A stretch of DNA of 64,000 nt. Origin: Dyella_A sp035685805 (GTDB lineage: Bacteria > Pseudomonadota > Gammaproteobacteria > Xanthomonadales > Rhodanobacteraceae). Location: contig NZ_DASSAB010000034.1 of assembly GCF_035685805.1 (NCBI RefSeq), positions 1 through 64,000 on the forward strand. The letters run 5' to 3'. Every line of letters starts with the position of its first letter. Position 1 is the first letter of the stretch. Shown piece by piece: positions 29,592 through 38,197 of the stretch. The position numbers were made by a program, and so were the translations under genes. The notes under the pieces are model-generated. The model ran no database searches. It was given only the letters and a program-made list of their open reading frames with translations, and was not told the DNA's origin.

Positions 29592-29723
29592 CGTCATTCC
29601 CGCGAAGCGCTTTTCAAGAGCCGAAGGCTGGTCAAGCGGAAATCCATTCGGCTCCGATGCAAAAAGACAAAGTGGATGACCAGACGTTCGTCTGTTGAGA
29701 GCCCCGCTTTCGCGGGAATGACG
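29592..29723. repeat. 132-bp inverted-repeat element (REP/MITE-like)
   Basis: The left end CGTCATTCCCGCGAAGCG and right end CGCTTTCGCGGGAATGACG are inverted copies with one extra T. They match the short 'TCATTCCCGCGAA' elements scattered in many proteobacterial genomes. The interior has a second partial inverted match (GAGCCGAAGG and ATTCGGCTC). It fills part of the 482-nt gap between the GntP and lipase genes; nothing else is seen there apart from the lipase ribosome site. Confidence 0.65.
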
Positions 29724-29963
29724 GCCTGAGGAGATAGGTGGCTCCGCAGAAATTCAAGCAACGGGCCGCAGCGGGGATGACCAACGAAAAGCCCAGAGCC
29801 AAGCGACAACCCACCCCGCACAAGCACCCACACCACACCCCAAACCCCGACATCCCTCCCCCGGCGCCACCGCGCTGCGATGTCGCTACCCATCTGGCAC
29901 CACGCATCCGCGCGGCGCCACCCGCCTCGTTCGCGAGGCATGTAGCGAAGGAGGAAACACGCG

Positions 29964-30656
29964 ATGTCGATCAAGCACGTCTTGCTGGCCCTGCTGCTGC
30001 TCATACCCGCCACCGCCGCCCGCGCCGTCTGCCACGACACCGTGGTGATGGTCCACGGCAATACCGGCAGCCCCGGCGATTTCGTCAACACCTACAACCT
30101 GCTGCGCCAGAACGGCTGGACCGATGCGCAGATCGTCCGCCCGTCCTGGGGAAACGCGTACTGCGCCGCCTGCAACGACCACAGTGGCAGCGAGGAGACA
30201 CCGGTGAAGAATGCCATCGCCACCGCCATCGCCGGCTCGTGCAGCGGCAAGATCGACGTGATCGGCCACTCCATGGGCGTGACCCTGGCGATGCGCGAAA
30301 TCGACAAGCTCGGCGTGGCGGCCAAGGTGAACACCTTCATCGGCATCGCCGGCGCGGTGCACGGGCTGTGGTCCTGCGGCACGTACCCGTTCAACGTCTA
30401 CACCAGCACCTGCGGCTACTACGGCCTGTCGGTGCACAGCCCCTTCCTGAACTCGATCGCCGGGCACCGCTTCGCCACGCACATGTTCTCGATGAAATCC
30501 TGGATCGACGAGATCAACTGCTACGGCGGCGTGTGCACGGTGGACGGCGTGCATACCTCGTCGATCCCCGGCGAGGACCGCAGCCTCGACTACCCCTACG
30601 GCCATTACCAGTTGCTCTGGTACACGGCGGCCGATCAGGTCAGCCTGCTGCAATAG
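29964..30656 (+). CDS. Small secreted class 2-type lipase/esterase
   Basis: 230-aa exported alpha/beta hydrolase. Signal peptide about 1-21 (LLLLIPATAARA). The oxyanion motif VMVHGN (31-33) and lipase box GHSMG with S103 are clear; a C-terminal DYPYGHYQL supplies a plausible catalytic His. Six or more cysteines suggest disulfides. It resembles the small Lipase_2 (Bacillus LipA-like) group, and the GHSMG box also occurs in lipase-like PHB depolymerases such as PhaZ7. Given the adjacent PHB locus it could hydrolyse polyester, but ordinary triglyceride esterase activity is as likely. AAGGAGG precedes the ATG. Confidence 0.78.
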   Translation: MSIKHVLLALLLLIPATAARAVCHDTVVMVHGNTGSPGDFVNTYNLLRQNGWTDAQIVRPSWGNAYCAACNDHSGSEETPVKNAIATAIAGSCSGKIDVIGHSMGVTLAMREIDKLGVAAKVNTFIGIAGAVHGLWSCGTYPFNVYTSTCGYYGLSVHSPFLNSIAGHRFATHMFSMKSWIDEINCYGGVCTVDGVHTSSIPGEDRSLDYPYGHYQLLWYTAADQVSLLQ

Positions 30657-30777
30657 TCGCCACCGGGCCGGATCGGCCAGTGCGCCTGATCCGGCCTGCG
30701 GGTTTTGCTAGGCTCGCGAACGTTGCGTCCGCCACCATCCCGGGGCGTGGACGCCTACCATCAGGGGAAAATCAGGG

Positions 30778-32973
30778 ATGAACCTTTCGCGCCGCTCCGT
30801 GGCCGCCGCTGTCGCGGCCGCCTGTTTTGCCATCGCCGCCTGCCATCGCGATGACGCCGCCACTGGACCGGCAACCGTCGATGCCGCCACCCTGCAGCGG
30901 GCGCAGGACGCCCTCTCGCAACCGGCCTGGCTGCGCAGTCACCTGCCGTCCACCACCGTCGCCTACCTACGCATTCCCTCGCCGTGGGGTCTCATCGGCG
31001 CGGTGCCGGACGGCCGCTCGCTGGACCAGGTCACCGCCGGCGATGCCAACCTCGCCACCATCGCCGCGCTGCGCGAGGCGATCGCCAAGGACAAGGTGCT
31101 CGCCGACAGTGGCGCGGCTGCCTATGTGATCCCGCTGCTGGTCGACCTGCGCTCGCCGCTGGAGGCGGTGGCCAGCGACCCGATCGGCGTGATGTCGCCC
31201 GGCACCCAGGTGCTGCTGTCGATGCGGCTGGCACAGCACACCGGCGCGGAAGTTGCCGCGCGCTTCGCCGCGCTCGGCCCCGCGATGACGCTGGCCAGAC
31301 CGTTCGACGCGAACGGCGACAGCCAGCTGGCGATGGGCGCACCGCTGCACTTCGACGCCGCCAGCCAGCGACTGTTCCTGCTGGTGGGCAAGCAGGCGAC
31401 CGACAACGCCCAGCTCACCGCCCTGCTGGCAGGCATCGCCAAGACGCAGACCGACACCCCGGTGGCACAGGCCATCGCCACGCAGGAACACGCCATCGAC
31501 GGCTCCGGCGAGGGCCTGTTCGGCTGGGCCAGCCTGCACGGTGTCGGCAGTCTGGCGACCGGCGCGATTCCGCCGACCGCGGGCACCCTGCCCGGCGACC
31601 TGCTCAGCAAAGCCAACGGCGTCGCCTTCGGTGCCGGCAGCGTGGATGGCCACGGCCACATGCAGCTGCGCTTTCACGCGCCGCAGTCGCGCCTGCTCGG
31701 CTACCTCGCCCCGCAGCAGTTCGACCCCAGCTTCGACACCGCCGGCGCGCCTCGCTGGGTGGCCAATATCGCCCTGCCCGGTGCCGCACAGTGGCAGGCC
31801 TTCGAGAACAACCTCGCACTCGACTTCGGCGCCGAGCGCGCGGCCAGTTGGCGCGAGGCGATGGCCAAGTGGAAGGCCACGACCGGCTTCGATCTCGCCG
31901 AGATCGTGCAATGGGTGGGCCCCGAGCTGATCTCGTTCGAGGACGACGCCGGCAGCTACACGGCGCTGCGCGTGCGCGACCGCAAGGCGCTTTACGCGCA
32001 GATCGAGCAGCTGGCGAAGCAGCATCAGTGGCGTTTCACCGAGCGCTCGCTGGACGGCATCACCGTCCATTCGCTCACCGTGCACGGCTCGACCAAGCCG
32101 GAGGACGCCGCGAAGAGAAACTATCCCGGCATGGCCGCCATCACCGAACTGGCATCCCGGATCGGCACGCATTTCTACTGGGTGGAGGACGGCGACTTCC
32201 TGATCTTCGCCAAGGTGCCGCAGGCGCTGGCCGATCGCGCGGCCGCACATCCCTCGCTGGCGCTGGACGGCTGGCTGAAGGCCCGAGGTTACGAAGGCGC
32301 GGACAGCCTGCTCGGCGTTACCGCCGTGACCCGCGACGCGCAGCGCAACACCTACTACGCCTACCTGCAGCTGCTGCAGATCATCAACGACCTCAGCGGC
32401 GGTAGCGTCGACCTGATGGCGATGCCGGCCGCGCACACACTGAAGCTGCCGCATCACGGCATTGCTGGGCTCAGCCTGGGCGTCACTAACGACGGCATCG
32501 CGTTCCGGGTGAACTACGAGCAGCAGCCGCTGGAGTTGATCGGGGCCAGTGGCAACGGCAGCGGCATGACCGCGGTGGCGGTGGTCGCGATCGTGGCGGC
32601 CATCGCGATCCCGGCCTATCAGGACTACGTGATCCGCGCGCAGGTCGCCGAGGGTCTCACCCTGGCGGATACCGTCAAGACCGCGGTCGCCGAATACCGC
32701 GCCCAGCGCGGCCGCTGGCCGGCCAGCAACGCGGCGACCGGCCTGCCGCTGCCGCCGGCCATGCATGGCAAATACGTGGACTCGGTCAGCGTCGGCGAAC
32801 AGGGCACGATTACTGTGCACTTCGGCAGCGAGGCACCAAGCAAGGCCAACGCACAGATCGCCGGCAAGACGCTGGAGCTCACTCCGGCGCTCGAGAACAA
32901 CGCGATCCGCTGGAGCTGCCATGCCGACGAGATTCCCGCCAAGAACCTGCCGGCCAGCTGCCGCCAGCCCTGA
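30778..32973 (+). CDS. Large lipoprotein with C-terminal type IV pilin-like domain
   Basis: 731 aa. The N-terminus is a lipoprotein signal with lipobox IAAC (Cys about 22). Residues about 35-590 form a large extracytoplasmic region of unknown family, with FENNLALDFGAE and a VHSLTVHGS stretch. At about 597-622 a hydrophobic segment, AVVAIVAAIAIPAYQDYVIR, matches the core of the type IV pilin N-terminal helix. It is followed by about 110 residues that look like a pilin head ending with a cysteine loop (WSCHADEIPAKNLPASC). The prepilin cleavage motif and Glu5 are missing, so it is not a normal pilin. It seems to be a fusion of a lipoprotein and a pilin-like domain. Function unknown. Confidence 0.75.
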   Translation: MNLSRRSVAAAVAAACFAIAACHRDDAATGPATVDAATLQRAQDALSQPAWLRSHLPSTTVAYLRIPSPWGLIGAVPDGRSLDQVTAGDANLATIAALREAIAKDKVLADSGAAAYVIPLLVDLRSPLEAVASDPIGVMSPGTQVLLSMRLAQHTGAEVAARFAALGPAMTLARPFDANGDSQLAMGAPLHFDAASQRLFLLVGKQATDNAQLTALLAGIAKTQTDTPVAQAIATQEHAIDGSGEGLFGWASLHGVGSLATGAIPPTAGTLPGDLLSKANGVAFGAGSVDGHGHMQLRFHAPQSRLLGYLAPQQFDPSFDTAGAPRWVANIALPGAAQWQAFENNLALDFGAERAASWREAMAKWKATTGFDLAEIVQWVGPELISFEDDAGSYTALRVRDRKALYAQIEQLAKQHQWRFTERSLDGITVHSLTVHGSTKPEDAAKRNYPGMAAITELASRIGTHFYWVEDGDFLIFAKVPQALADRAAAHPSLALDGWLKARGYEGADSLLGVTAVTRDAQRNTYYAYLQLLQIINDLSGGSVDLMAMPAAHTLKLPHHGIAGLSLGVTNDGIAFRVNYEQQPLELIGASGNGSGMTAVAVVAIVAAIAIPAYQDYVIRAQVAEGLTLADTVKTAVAEYRAQRGRWPASNAATGLPLPPAMHGKYVDSVSVGEQGTITVHFGSEAPSKANAQIAGKTLELTPALENNAIRWSCHADEIPAKNLPASCRQP

Positions 32974-33080
32974 TCCAGGGCCGGCTGGCCGCCGGCCTTC
33001 CACGGGCGTCGGCGCAACGCCGGCGCCCGCGCGGCTGAACCGCCGTCCGCGGCAGCGCAGCAAGTTGTCACACAAGTCCG

Positions 33081-33086
33081 TATAAT
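33081..33086 (+). promoter_or_regulatory. Putative -10 box of typA
   Basis: A perfect TATAAT 65-70 nt before the typA start. No good -35 is seen at the usual spacing; TTGTCA lies only 10 nt upstream. Confidence 0.4.
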
Positions 33087-33150
33087 CCTCAGGTTATTCC
33101 TTCTGACAACCTATCAGGCGGCCCTCACGGCGCCCGCCGAGCCTTTACCC

Positions 33151-34998
33151 ATGTCTATCGAAAACCTGCGCAACATCGCCATCGTCGCCCACGTCGACCA
33201 CGGCAAGACCACCCTCGTCGACCAGCTGCTCAAGCAGTCCGGCACGCTTGACCAGCGCACCGTGCTGGCCGAGCGCGTGATGGATTCGAACGACCAGGAA
33301 AAGGAGCGTGGCATCACGATCCTGGCCAAGAACACGGCCATCACCTGGGAAGACAAGAAGAAGGGCGTCAAGAACCGCATCAACATCGTCGACACCCCCG
33401 GACACGCCGACTTCGGCGGCGAGGTGGAGCGCGTGCTGTCGATGGTGGACACCGTGCTGATCCTGGTCGACGCGATGGACGGCCCAATGCCGCAGACCCG
33501 CTTCGTCACCCAGAAGGCCTTCGCGATGGGCTTCCGCCCGATCGTGGTGGTGAACAAGGTCGACCGTCCCGGCGCGCGTCCGGAGTGGGTGGTCGAGCAG
33601 GTGTGGGACCTGTTCGAGAAGCTCGGCGCCAACGACGAGCAGATGGAATTCCCGATCGTCTACGCCTCGGCCCTGAACGGCTATGCGTCGCTGGACGAGA
33701 ACGCCCGCGAAGGCGACATGACCCCGCTGTACGAAGCGATCATGCAGCACGCGCCGAAGCCGGACGTGGATCCGGACGGCCCGTTCCAGATGCGCATCAG
33801 CCAGCTGGACTACAACAACTTCGTCGGCGTCATCGGCATCGGCCGCGTGCAGCGCGGCACCCTGAAGAAGGGCATGCAGGTCGCCGTGATCGACCGCCAC
33901 GGCAAGAAGCGCCAGGGCAAGATCGCCCAGGTGCTCGGCTTCCTCGGCCTGGAGCGCATCGAGCAGGAAACCGCCGAAGCCGGCGACATCGTCGCCATTG
34001 CGGGCATTCCCGAGCTGACCATCTCCGACACGATCACCGCGCCGGACGTGCCCGAGGCGCTGCCCGCGCTGAGCGTGGACGAGCCGATGATCAGCATGAC
34101 CTTCCAGGTCAACAACTCGCCGTTCGTCGGCAACAAGGATCTCTCCGGCGGCAAGTTCCTCACCAGCCGCCAGATCCGCGAGCGCCTGGAGCGCGAGCAG
34201 GTGCACAACGTGGCCCTGCGCGTGGAAGACGGTTCGGACGCCGACAAGTTCCTGGTCTCCGGCCGTGGCGAACTGCACCTGTCGGTGCTGATCGAGAACA
34301 TGCGTCGCGAAGGCTACGAGCTGGCCGTGTCGCGCCCGGAAGTCATCATCAAGGAGATCGACGGCCAGAAGATGGAGCCGATCGAGCAGTTGGTGGTGGA
34401 CATCGAAGAAGTCCACCAGGGCGGCGTGATGGAGCGCCTGGGTATCCGCAAGGGTGACCTCAAGAACATGGTCTCCGACGGCAAGGGCCGCGTGCGCCTG
34501 GAGTACATGATTCCGGCGCGCGGCCTGATCGGCTTCCAGAACCAGTTCAAGACCCTCACCCAGGGCTCGGGCCTGCTTTTCCACGTGTTCGACCACTACG
34601 GCCCGTACACGCCCGCGCCGATTGCCAAGCGGCAGAACGGCGTGATGATCGCCAACGCCGGCGGCACCACCCCTGCCTATTCGCTCGGGCCGCTGCAGGA
34701 GCGCGGCAAGCTGTTCGCCGCCGAAGGCGACTCGGTGTACGAAGGCCAGCTGATCGGCATCCACGCCAAGGACAACGACCTCACCGTCAACGCGATCAAG
34801 CCCAAGCCGCTGACCAACATGCGCGCCTCGGGCAAGGACGACGCGATCCAGCTGACCCCGGCCACCAAGTTCACCCTGGAGCAGGCACTGGACTTCATCG
34901 ACGACGACGAGCTGGTCGAGGTCACGCCGAAAGAGATCCGCATGCGCAAGAAGCACCTCACCGAGAACGACCGCAAGCGGGCCTCGCGCAGCAGCTGA
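33151..34998 (+). CDS. typA: Ribosome-associated translational GTPase TypA/BipA
   Basis: EF-G-like GTPase that binds the ribosome and aids 50S assembly, particularly under cold or stress. The 615-aa sequence has all G motifs: G1 AHVDHGKTT (about 12-20), G2 RGITI, G3 DTPGHADFGGEV, G4 NKVD. It also has domain II, the domain III/V regions (RGELHLSVLIENMRREG) and the BipA-specific C-terminus (RVRLEYMIPARGLIGFQ). Length is normal. TATAAT lies 65 nt upstream, and a strong intrinsic terminator follows. Confidence 0.97.
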   Translation: MSIENLRNIAIVAHVDHGKTTLVDQLLKQSGTLDQRTVLAERVMDSNDQEKERGITILAKNTAITWEDKKKGVKNRINIVDTPGHADFGGEVERVLSMVDTVLILVDAMDGPMPQTRFVTQKAFAMGFRPIVVVNKVDRPGARPEWVVEQVWDLFEKLGANDEQMEFPIVYASALNGYASLDENAREGDMTPLYEAIMQHAPKPDVDPDGPFQMRISQLDYNNFVGVIGIGRVQRGTLKKGMQVAVIDRHGKKRQGKIAQVLGFLGLERIEQETAEAGDIVAIAGIPELTISDTITAPDVPEALPALSVDEPMISMTFQVNNSPFVGNKDLSGGKFLTSRQIRERLEREQVHNVALRVEDGSDADKFLVSGRGELHLSVLIENMRREGYELAVSRPEVIIKEIDGQKMEPIEQLVVDIEEVHQGGVMERLGIRKGDLKNMVSDGKGRVRLEYMIPARGLIGFQNQFKTLTQGSGLLFHVFDHYGPYTPAPIAKRQNGVMIANAGGTTPAYSLGPLQERGKLFAAEGDSVYEGQLIGIHAKDNDLTVNAIKPKPLTNMRASGKDDAIQLTPATKFTLEQALDFIDDDELVEVTPKEIRMRKKHLTENDRKRASRSS

Positions 34999-35023
34999 TC
35001 GGTTGCTTCATCGCTGAAAAGAG

Positions 35024-35051
35024 AAAGCCGCCCTCGGGCGGCTTTTTTTTT
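35024..35051 (+). terminator. Intrinsic terminator of typA
   Basis: AAAGCCGCCC / GGGCGGCTTT stem with a minimal loop, followed by nine T residues, 26 nt past the stop. Confidence 0.92.
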
Positions 35052-35208
35052 GCGTCGCTGCTGTGGCCCACACCGAACATGAAGGTATCCAGCCGCGGCA
35101 TTCTTCTCGGCACGTCTTTGCCACCGTAACCGCCGCTCTATGCAGTCAGCTCGAGAAGATGCTCGCGCCGCGGAACTGCGACAGGGTCGGTACTGAAGGC
35201 TGCGGCCT

Positions 35209-36255
35209 TCAGTCTCGCGACTCTGAGTCGCTGGAAGGAGCCCTGGCCTGTTCTCGTCGGACTGTGCCAACCACGTTCTCCACCGCGTCGATGACAACTT
35301 GCGGACGATCGTATTGGATGAAGTGCCCTGCACCCGGAACAATGGCATTGATTCCCCGCGTGGACATCGCCGCTACTTCGTTGTGCATGGTCTCCCACGA
35401 GAGTGTTCTTTGATCGCGCAAGGCCTGCGTCTCGCCCTTCGCCGGTGGGTACGGCGCATGCGTGAGCACCACGATTGGCATGTCCCCGAAACTGCGACGC
35501 GTTCGACGGGTCTGGTCGGCGCTTGCATAGAACACCGCGTGACGCTCCGATGCCGCGGCCGCCTGCCATCGCTCGGTCGCTGCGTAGCGCATCTGGGCCG
35601 CGTTGATCTCCGCGCCGAAGCGCGGGTCGGGTGCGCCGACGCACTTCTCGAATACAGGCGTGCCGGGCACGAGCCCTTTGCGGGCTTCCGCCACGCAGCT
35701 GTCGTACTCCGCGAGATATGCATCCCATTTGGCTTGCTGACCGGGCTCGCCAATCGCCCAGCCACGCATGGACTGATCCTCATGCGATCCTTCCACCGAC
35801 ACCAGGCCCACCACGTCTTGTGGATAGCGGTCCGCATAGACACGTATGTACATGCCTGCTGCCGAATGACCCACGAGTACAAAGGGTGGCTTCTCGCCAG
35901 CAGCCCGCAAGAGATTGTGCAAATCCTCTGCAATGTTGAGAGCTGTGCTCGGGCGATTCGGCGCGTCGCTGAATCCGAGACCCGCACGATCGTATGAACA
36001 CACGCGCGTGTCTGCGGCGATCGGCTTTTGCACCAGCGCCCAGGAAATGGTCGAGTCCCCCATCCCCGCATCAAGAACCACGGTGGGCTTGCCATGACCG
36101 AGGCAGTAGATGTTCATTCGCCGGCCGTTATCCATGGCCACCAGCCTTTGTGGCTGTGCGTAAACTGGATCCGTCACGATCGGAGGTTTGACATCAGCGG
36201 CGTGCACCACACCCAATGCCTGCACCGCGAGCCACGTACTCATGCTCTTGCGCAT
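35209..36255 (-). CDS. Exported alpha/beta hydrolase
   Basis: 348 aa with a likely signal peptide (MRKSMSTWLAVQALGVVHA). The alpha/beta hydrolase core has VVLDAGMG (oxyanion), CSYDRAGLGFSD, the nucleophile elbow VGHSAAG, a lid region with several cysteines, and a C-terminal VPGAGHFIQYDRP with the catalytic histidine. The substrate is unknown; related proteins act as non-haem peroxidase-like esterases or lactonases. I chose the start at the signal peptide, although the frame is open 45 codons further up. It borders the A/T-richer AbiH patch and itself has less strict GC codon use than typA. Confidence 0.75.
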   Translation of the reverse strand: MRKSMSTWLAVQALGVVHAADVKPPIVTDPVYAQPQRLVAMDNGRRMNIYCLGHGKPTVVLDAGMGDSTISWALVQKPIAADTRVCSYDRAGLGFSDAPNRPSTALNIAEDLHNLLRAAGEKPPFVLVGHSAAGMYIRVYADRYPQDVVGLVSVEGSHEDQSMRGWAIGEPGQQAKWDAYLAEYDSCVAEARKGLVPGTPVFEKCVGAPDPRFGAEINAAQMRYAATERWQAAAASERHAVFYASADQTRRTRRSFGDMPIVVLTHAPYPPAKGETQALRDQRTLSWETMHNEVAAMSTRGINAIVPGAGHFIQYDRPQVVIDAVENVVGTVRREQARAPSSDSESRD

Positions 36256-36505
36256 CCTTGTCCCCCTGTTGGTCATCAACGGCATTCTGGCGAATGTCGC
36301 ATTTTTCCCAACCTGAATCAGCCCATCGCTCGCGCCCGCTCCAACGCCCGCCGCTCCAGCCTTGGCCACAGCTGACAACGCGCCCCACACAACCGGACGA
36401 CACGACGGTGGAAATCACTGAGGAAATCCGCCAGTTCAAGAAGCACCTTCCCGAGGCAGCCGGTCAAACGTCACCCGCCACGTGTTGTTCGGTGTACCTA
36501 TGACT

Positions 36506-37375
36506 TTAGACCTCAAGGTCTGTATAAGTGCATAGGGCAATTTGCGCGCGTGAAACTCCGCATTCAACCAGCGCTTCAACGCGCTGGAGTTTTTCATCCG
36601 CAGTGAAACAGCAGACGATCCACTTAGCTGCTGGCACACTTTCAGCGATCCTCCTGAAGTATGGCAAATCGATTCGATTGAGTGAGTGACCTATAACGTG
36701 AATTTTTTCTACTTGCCCAAGGGCGTCAAAGAAATCTTTGTGCTGTTCTAGAATCTTTCGCACGGGCTTCTGCAACGCATAAAACGGATATTTCGCAGCC
36801 CCCTCAGCATCTGAAAACATGGTCCGATTACTCTCACCTAGCTCGTCTAACTCGGGCTCCTCTTCCATCGTGTCGCCGTGACCAAAAATCAGATCATCAA
36901 AAGCCTCGGCCTTACCATGTATATACAAGATCCGAGCATTGGGAATGCCATAAACGACTTCAAGTGTAGACGTATAATTGAACGTGAGAAATTTTGCATC
37001 CGGCGCAAGAGCAAACTTCGGCTCTGCAAGCGAAATATCGATTTCGGACAACCATTCTTGAAAGCACTCCCTGATGGCGCCGACATGTTGATCCGCTTGT
37101 TCGGCGAGGTCGTCCTCAAGACCATAGACGAAGCTGGGCCTAAAACTCTCCGAAGCCACGTCTATGTGATTGTGAGCATCATAGAACTCGCTCCAATTGA
37201 ACCGGCCGAGCGAATTTTCAAAATCAAACCACGGCCCACCTTGAGCAACATCGAACGAGTAATAATTTTCGATTTCTCTCAAGGCTTCTTCCGCGAAATT
37301 GCTGAACTGACTATAGCTTGTTGGCAATCCGTGCCAAAGATCGAACCCATTTCCAATGATGTAAAGGGTCGTCAT
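36506..37375 (-). CDS. AbiH-family phage abortive-infection protein
   Basis: 289 aa matching the AbiH family at several points: the N-terminal LYIIGNGFDLWHGLPT, a central LTFNYTSTLE, ILYIHGKA, and the C-terminal HVIGHSLNRIDLPYF. AbiH was first described as a lactococcal abortive-infection gene, and homologues are scattered through defence-rich regions; the mechanism is not settled. Codon use is clearly richer in A/T than in the surrounding genes, which suggests recent transfer. It lies 72 nt downstream of an RNxxxH-motif gene on the same strand. The two may form a unit. Confidence 0.85.
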   Translation of the reverse strand: MTTLYIIGNGFDLWHGLPTSYSQFSNFAEEALREIENYYSFDVAQGGPWFDFENSLGRFNWSEFYDAHNHIDVASESFRPSFVYGLEDDLAEQADQHVGAIRECFQEWLSEIDISLAEPKFALAPDAKFLTFNYTSTLEVVYGIPNARILYIHGKAEAFDDLIFGHGDTMEEEPELDELGESNRTMFSDAEGAAKYPFYALQKPVRKILEQHKDFFDALGQVEKIHVIGHSLNRIDLPYFRRIAESVPAAKWIVCCFTADEKLQRVEALVECGVSRAQIALCTYTDLEV

Positions 37376-37447
37376 GTGCCTCCACGTGTCATAAGGCGCC
37401 TGGCGCCGGAATCAAGCGGCGGCGAAGCGATTCGCCCTGAACGGCGG

Positions 37448-38041
37448 CTATGCGGCTTGGATGACCCCGTTGCAAGCGTACAGACAGCTACGGACAGTGC
37501 TCTCAACCTTCTCAAAGAACGCGTCGTCCAGCACGAGCTGCTTGATGCCACCGTTGTAGTACTGCAATAGGTATCTGCCGTTGTGCTCATGCAGCACCTT
37601 TCCGTGTGCGAAGGCATTGCGCCACTCGATCAGCTTGTTGAGCCCGGCCTTTAGCTCCTTAATAGCGGGAGTGTCCAGCGCTCCAGTGTGTTTCAGCAGC
37701 CTCGTAAACACGCGGCGCTTGAAAGCAAAGGAGAAATCGGACGTGGCCATGATTTCCGCGATAAAAAAGTCCCGCCGCTCGCGGGTATCAGGCGCTATAC
37801 CGAAGAGCAGCTTGCTCACCGCCTCGATCATGCGATCTTCTAGCATGACGGTGGCCGTGATCACCTCAGCGCCATTTTTCTCGATGGCGGCGAGCTCATC
37901 CTCTCCGCTCGCGCCAGAAGGGGTTGTCCTGGGGCTGCTGCCATCCAGGTGAAACAGGACAGTGAGCTCTTTCGGAAAGCGGAGTACCTTCACTGGAGAC
38001 CTCACTATTGAGTGTACGGACCCATAGTTCCGCTTATACAT
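37448..38041 (-). CDS. Uncharacterised protein with RNxxxH (HEPN-type) motif
   Basis: Up to 197 aa, no recognised family. A helical C-terminal half includes LNKLIEWRNAFAHGKVLH, where RNAFAH fits the R-(4)-H catalytic motif of HEPN ribonucleases, with the usual Asn after Arg. It lies directly upstream of the AbiH gene on the same strand. The annotated ATG has no ribosome site; a GTG at 37993 (MKVLRFPKELTVLF) has GAGG 6-7 nt upstream and may be the true start, giving 181 aa. A HEPN RNase role in defence is inference from one motif and the neighbour. Base composition is more even than in the flanking genes. Confidence 0.6.
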   Translation of the reverse strand: MYKRNYGSVHSIVRSPVKVLRFPKELTVLFHLDGSSPRTTPSGASGEDELAAIEKNGAEVITATVMLEDRMIEAVSKLLFGIAPDTRERRDFFIAEIMATSDFSFAFKRRVFTRLLKHTGALDTPAIKELKAGLNKLIEWRNAFAHGKVLHEHNGRYLLQYYNGGIKQLVLDDAFFEKVESTVRSCLYACNGVIQAA

Positions 38042-38160
38042 GCGTGAAATGCGAAGGCCAAGGGCGACGCAACAGTCGCTGACAAACGTCGCTCGCTGCG
38101 TCCAGCGGCGATGGCGGCATTGGTCGGCCCCAGTTGAACTGGACTCTGGGCGACGAGGAA

Positions 38161-38184
38161 GTCCGCTTCGGGTCGACAGCGGAC
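38161..38184. repeat. Short palindromic dispersed element
   Basis: GTCCGCT and AGCGGAC flank CGGGTCGAC-like sequence, giving a 24-nt imperfect palindrome of the 'GTCCGCTTTGGGTCGA' type that I recall from many proteobacterial intergenic regions. It lies in a 38042-38197 spacer with no gene, at the edge of the A/T-rich patch. Confidence 0.45.
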
Positions 38185-38197
38185 ATCCGCCCTCGCC

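Noticed and set aside
30778..32973. Considered as a standard prepilin gene
   Set aside because: The pilin-like helix is at residue ~597, not the N-terminus, and the G/FTLIE processing site is absent.
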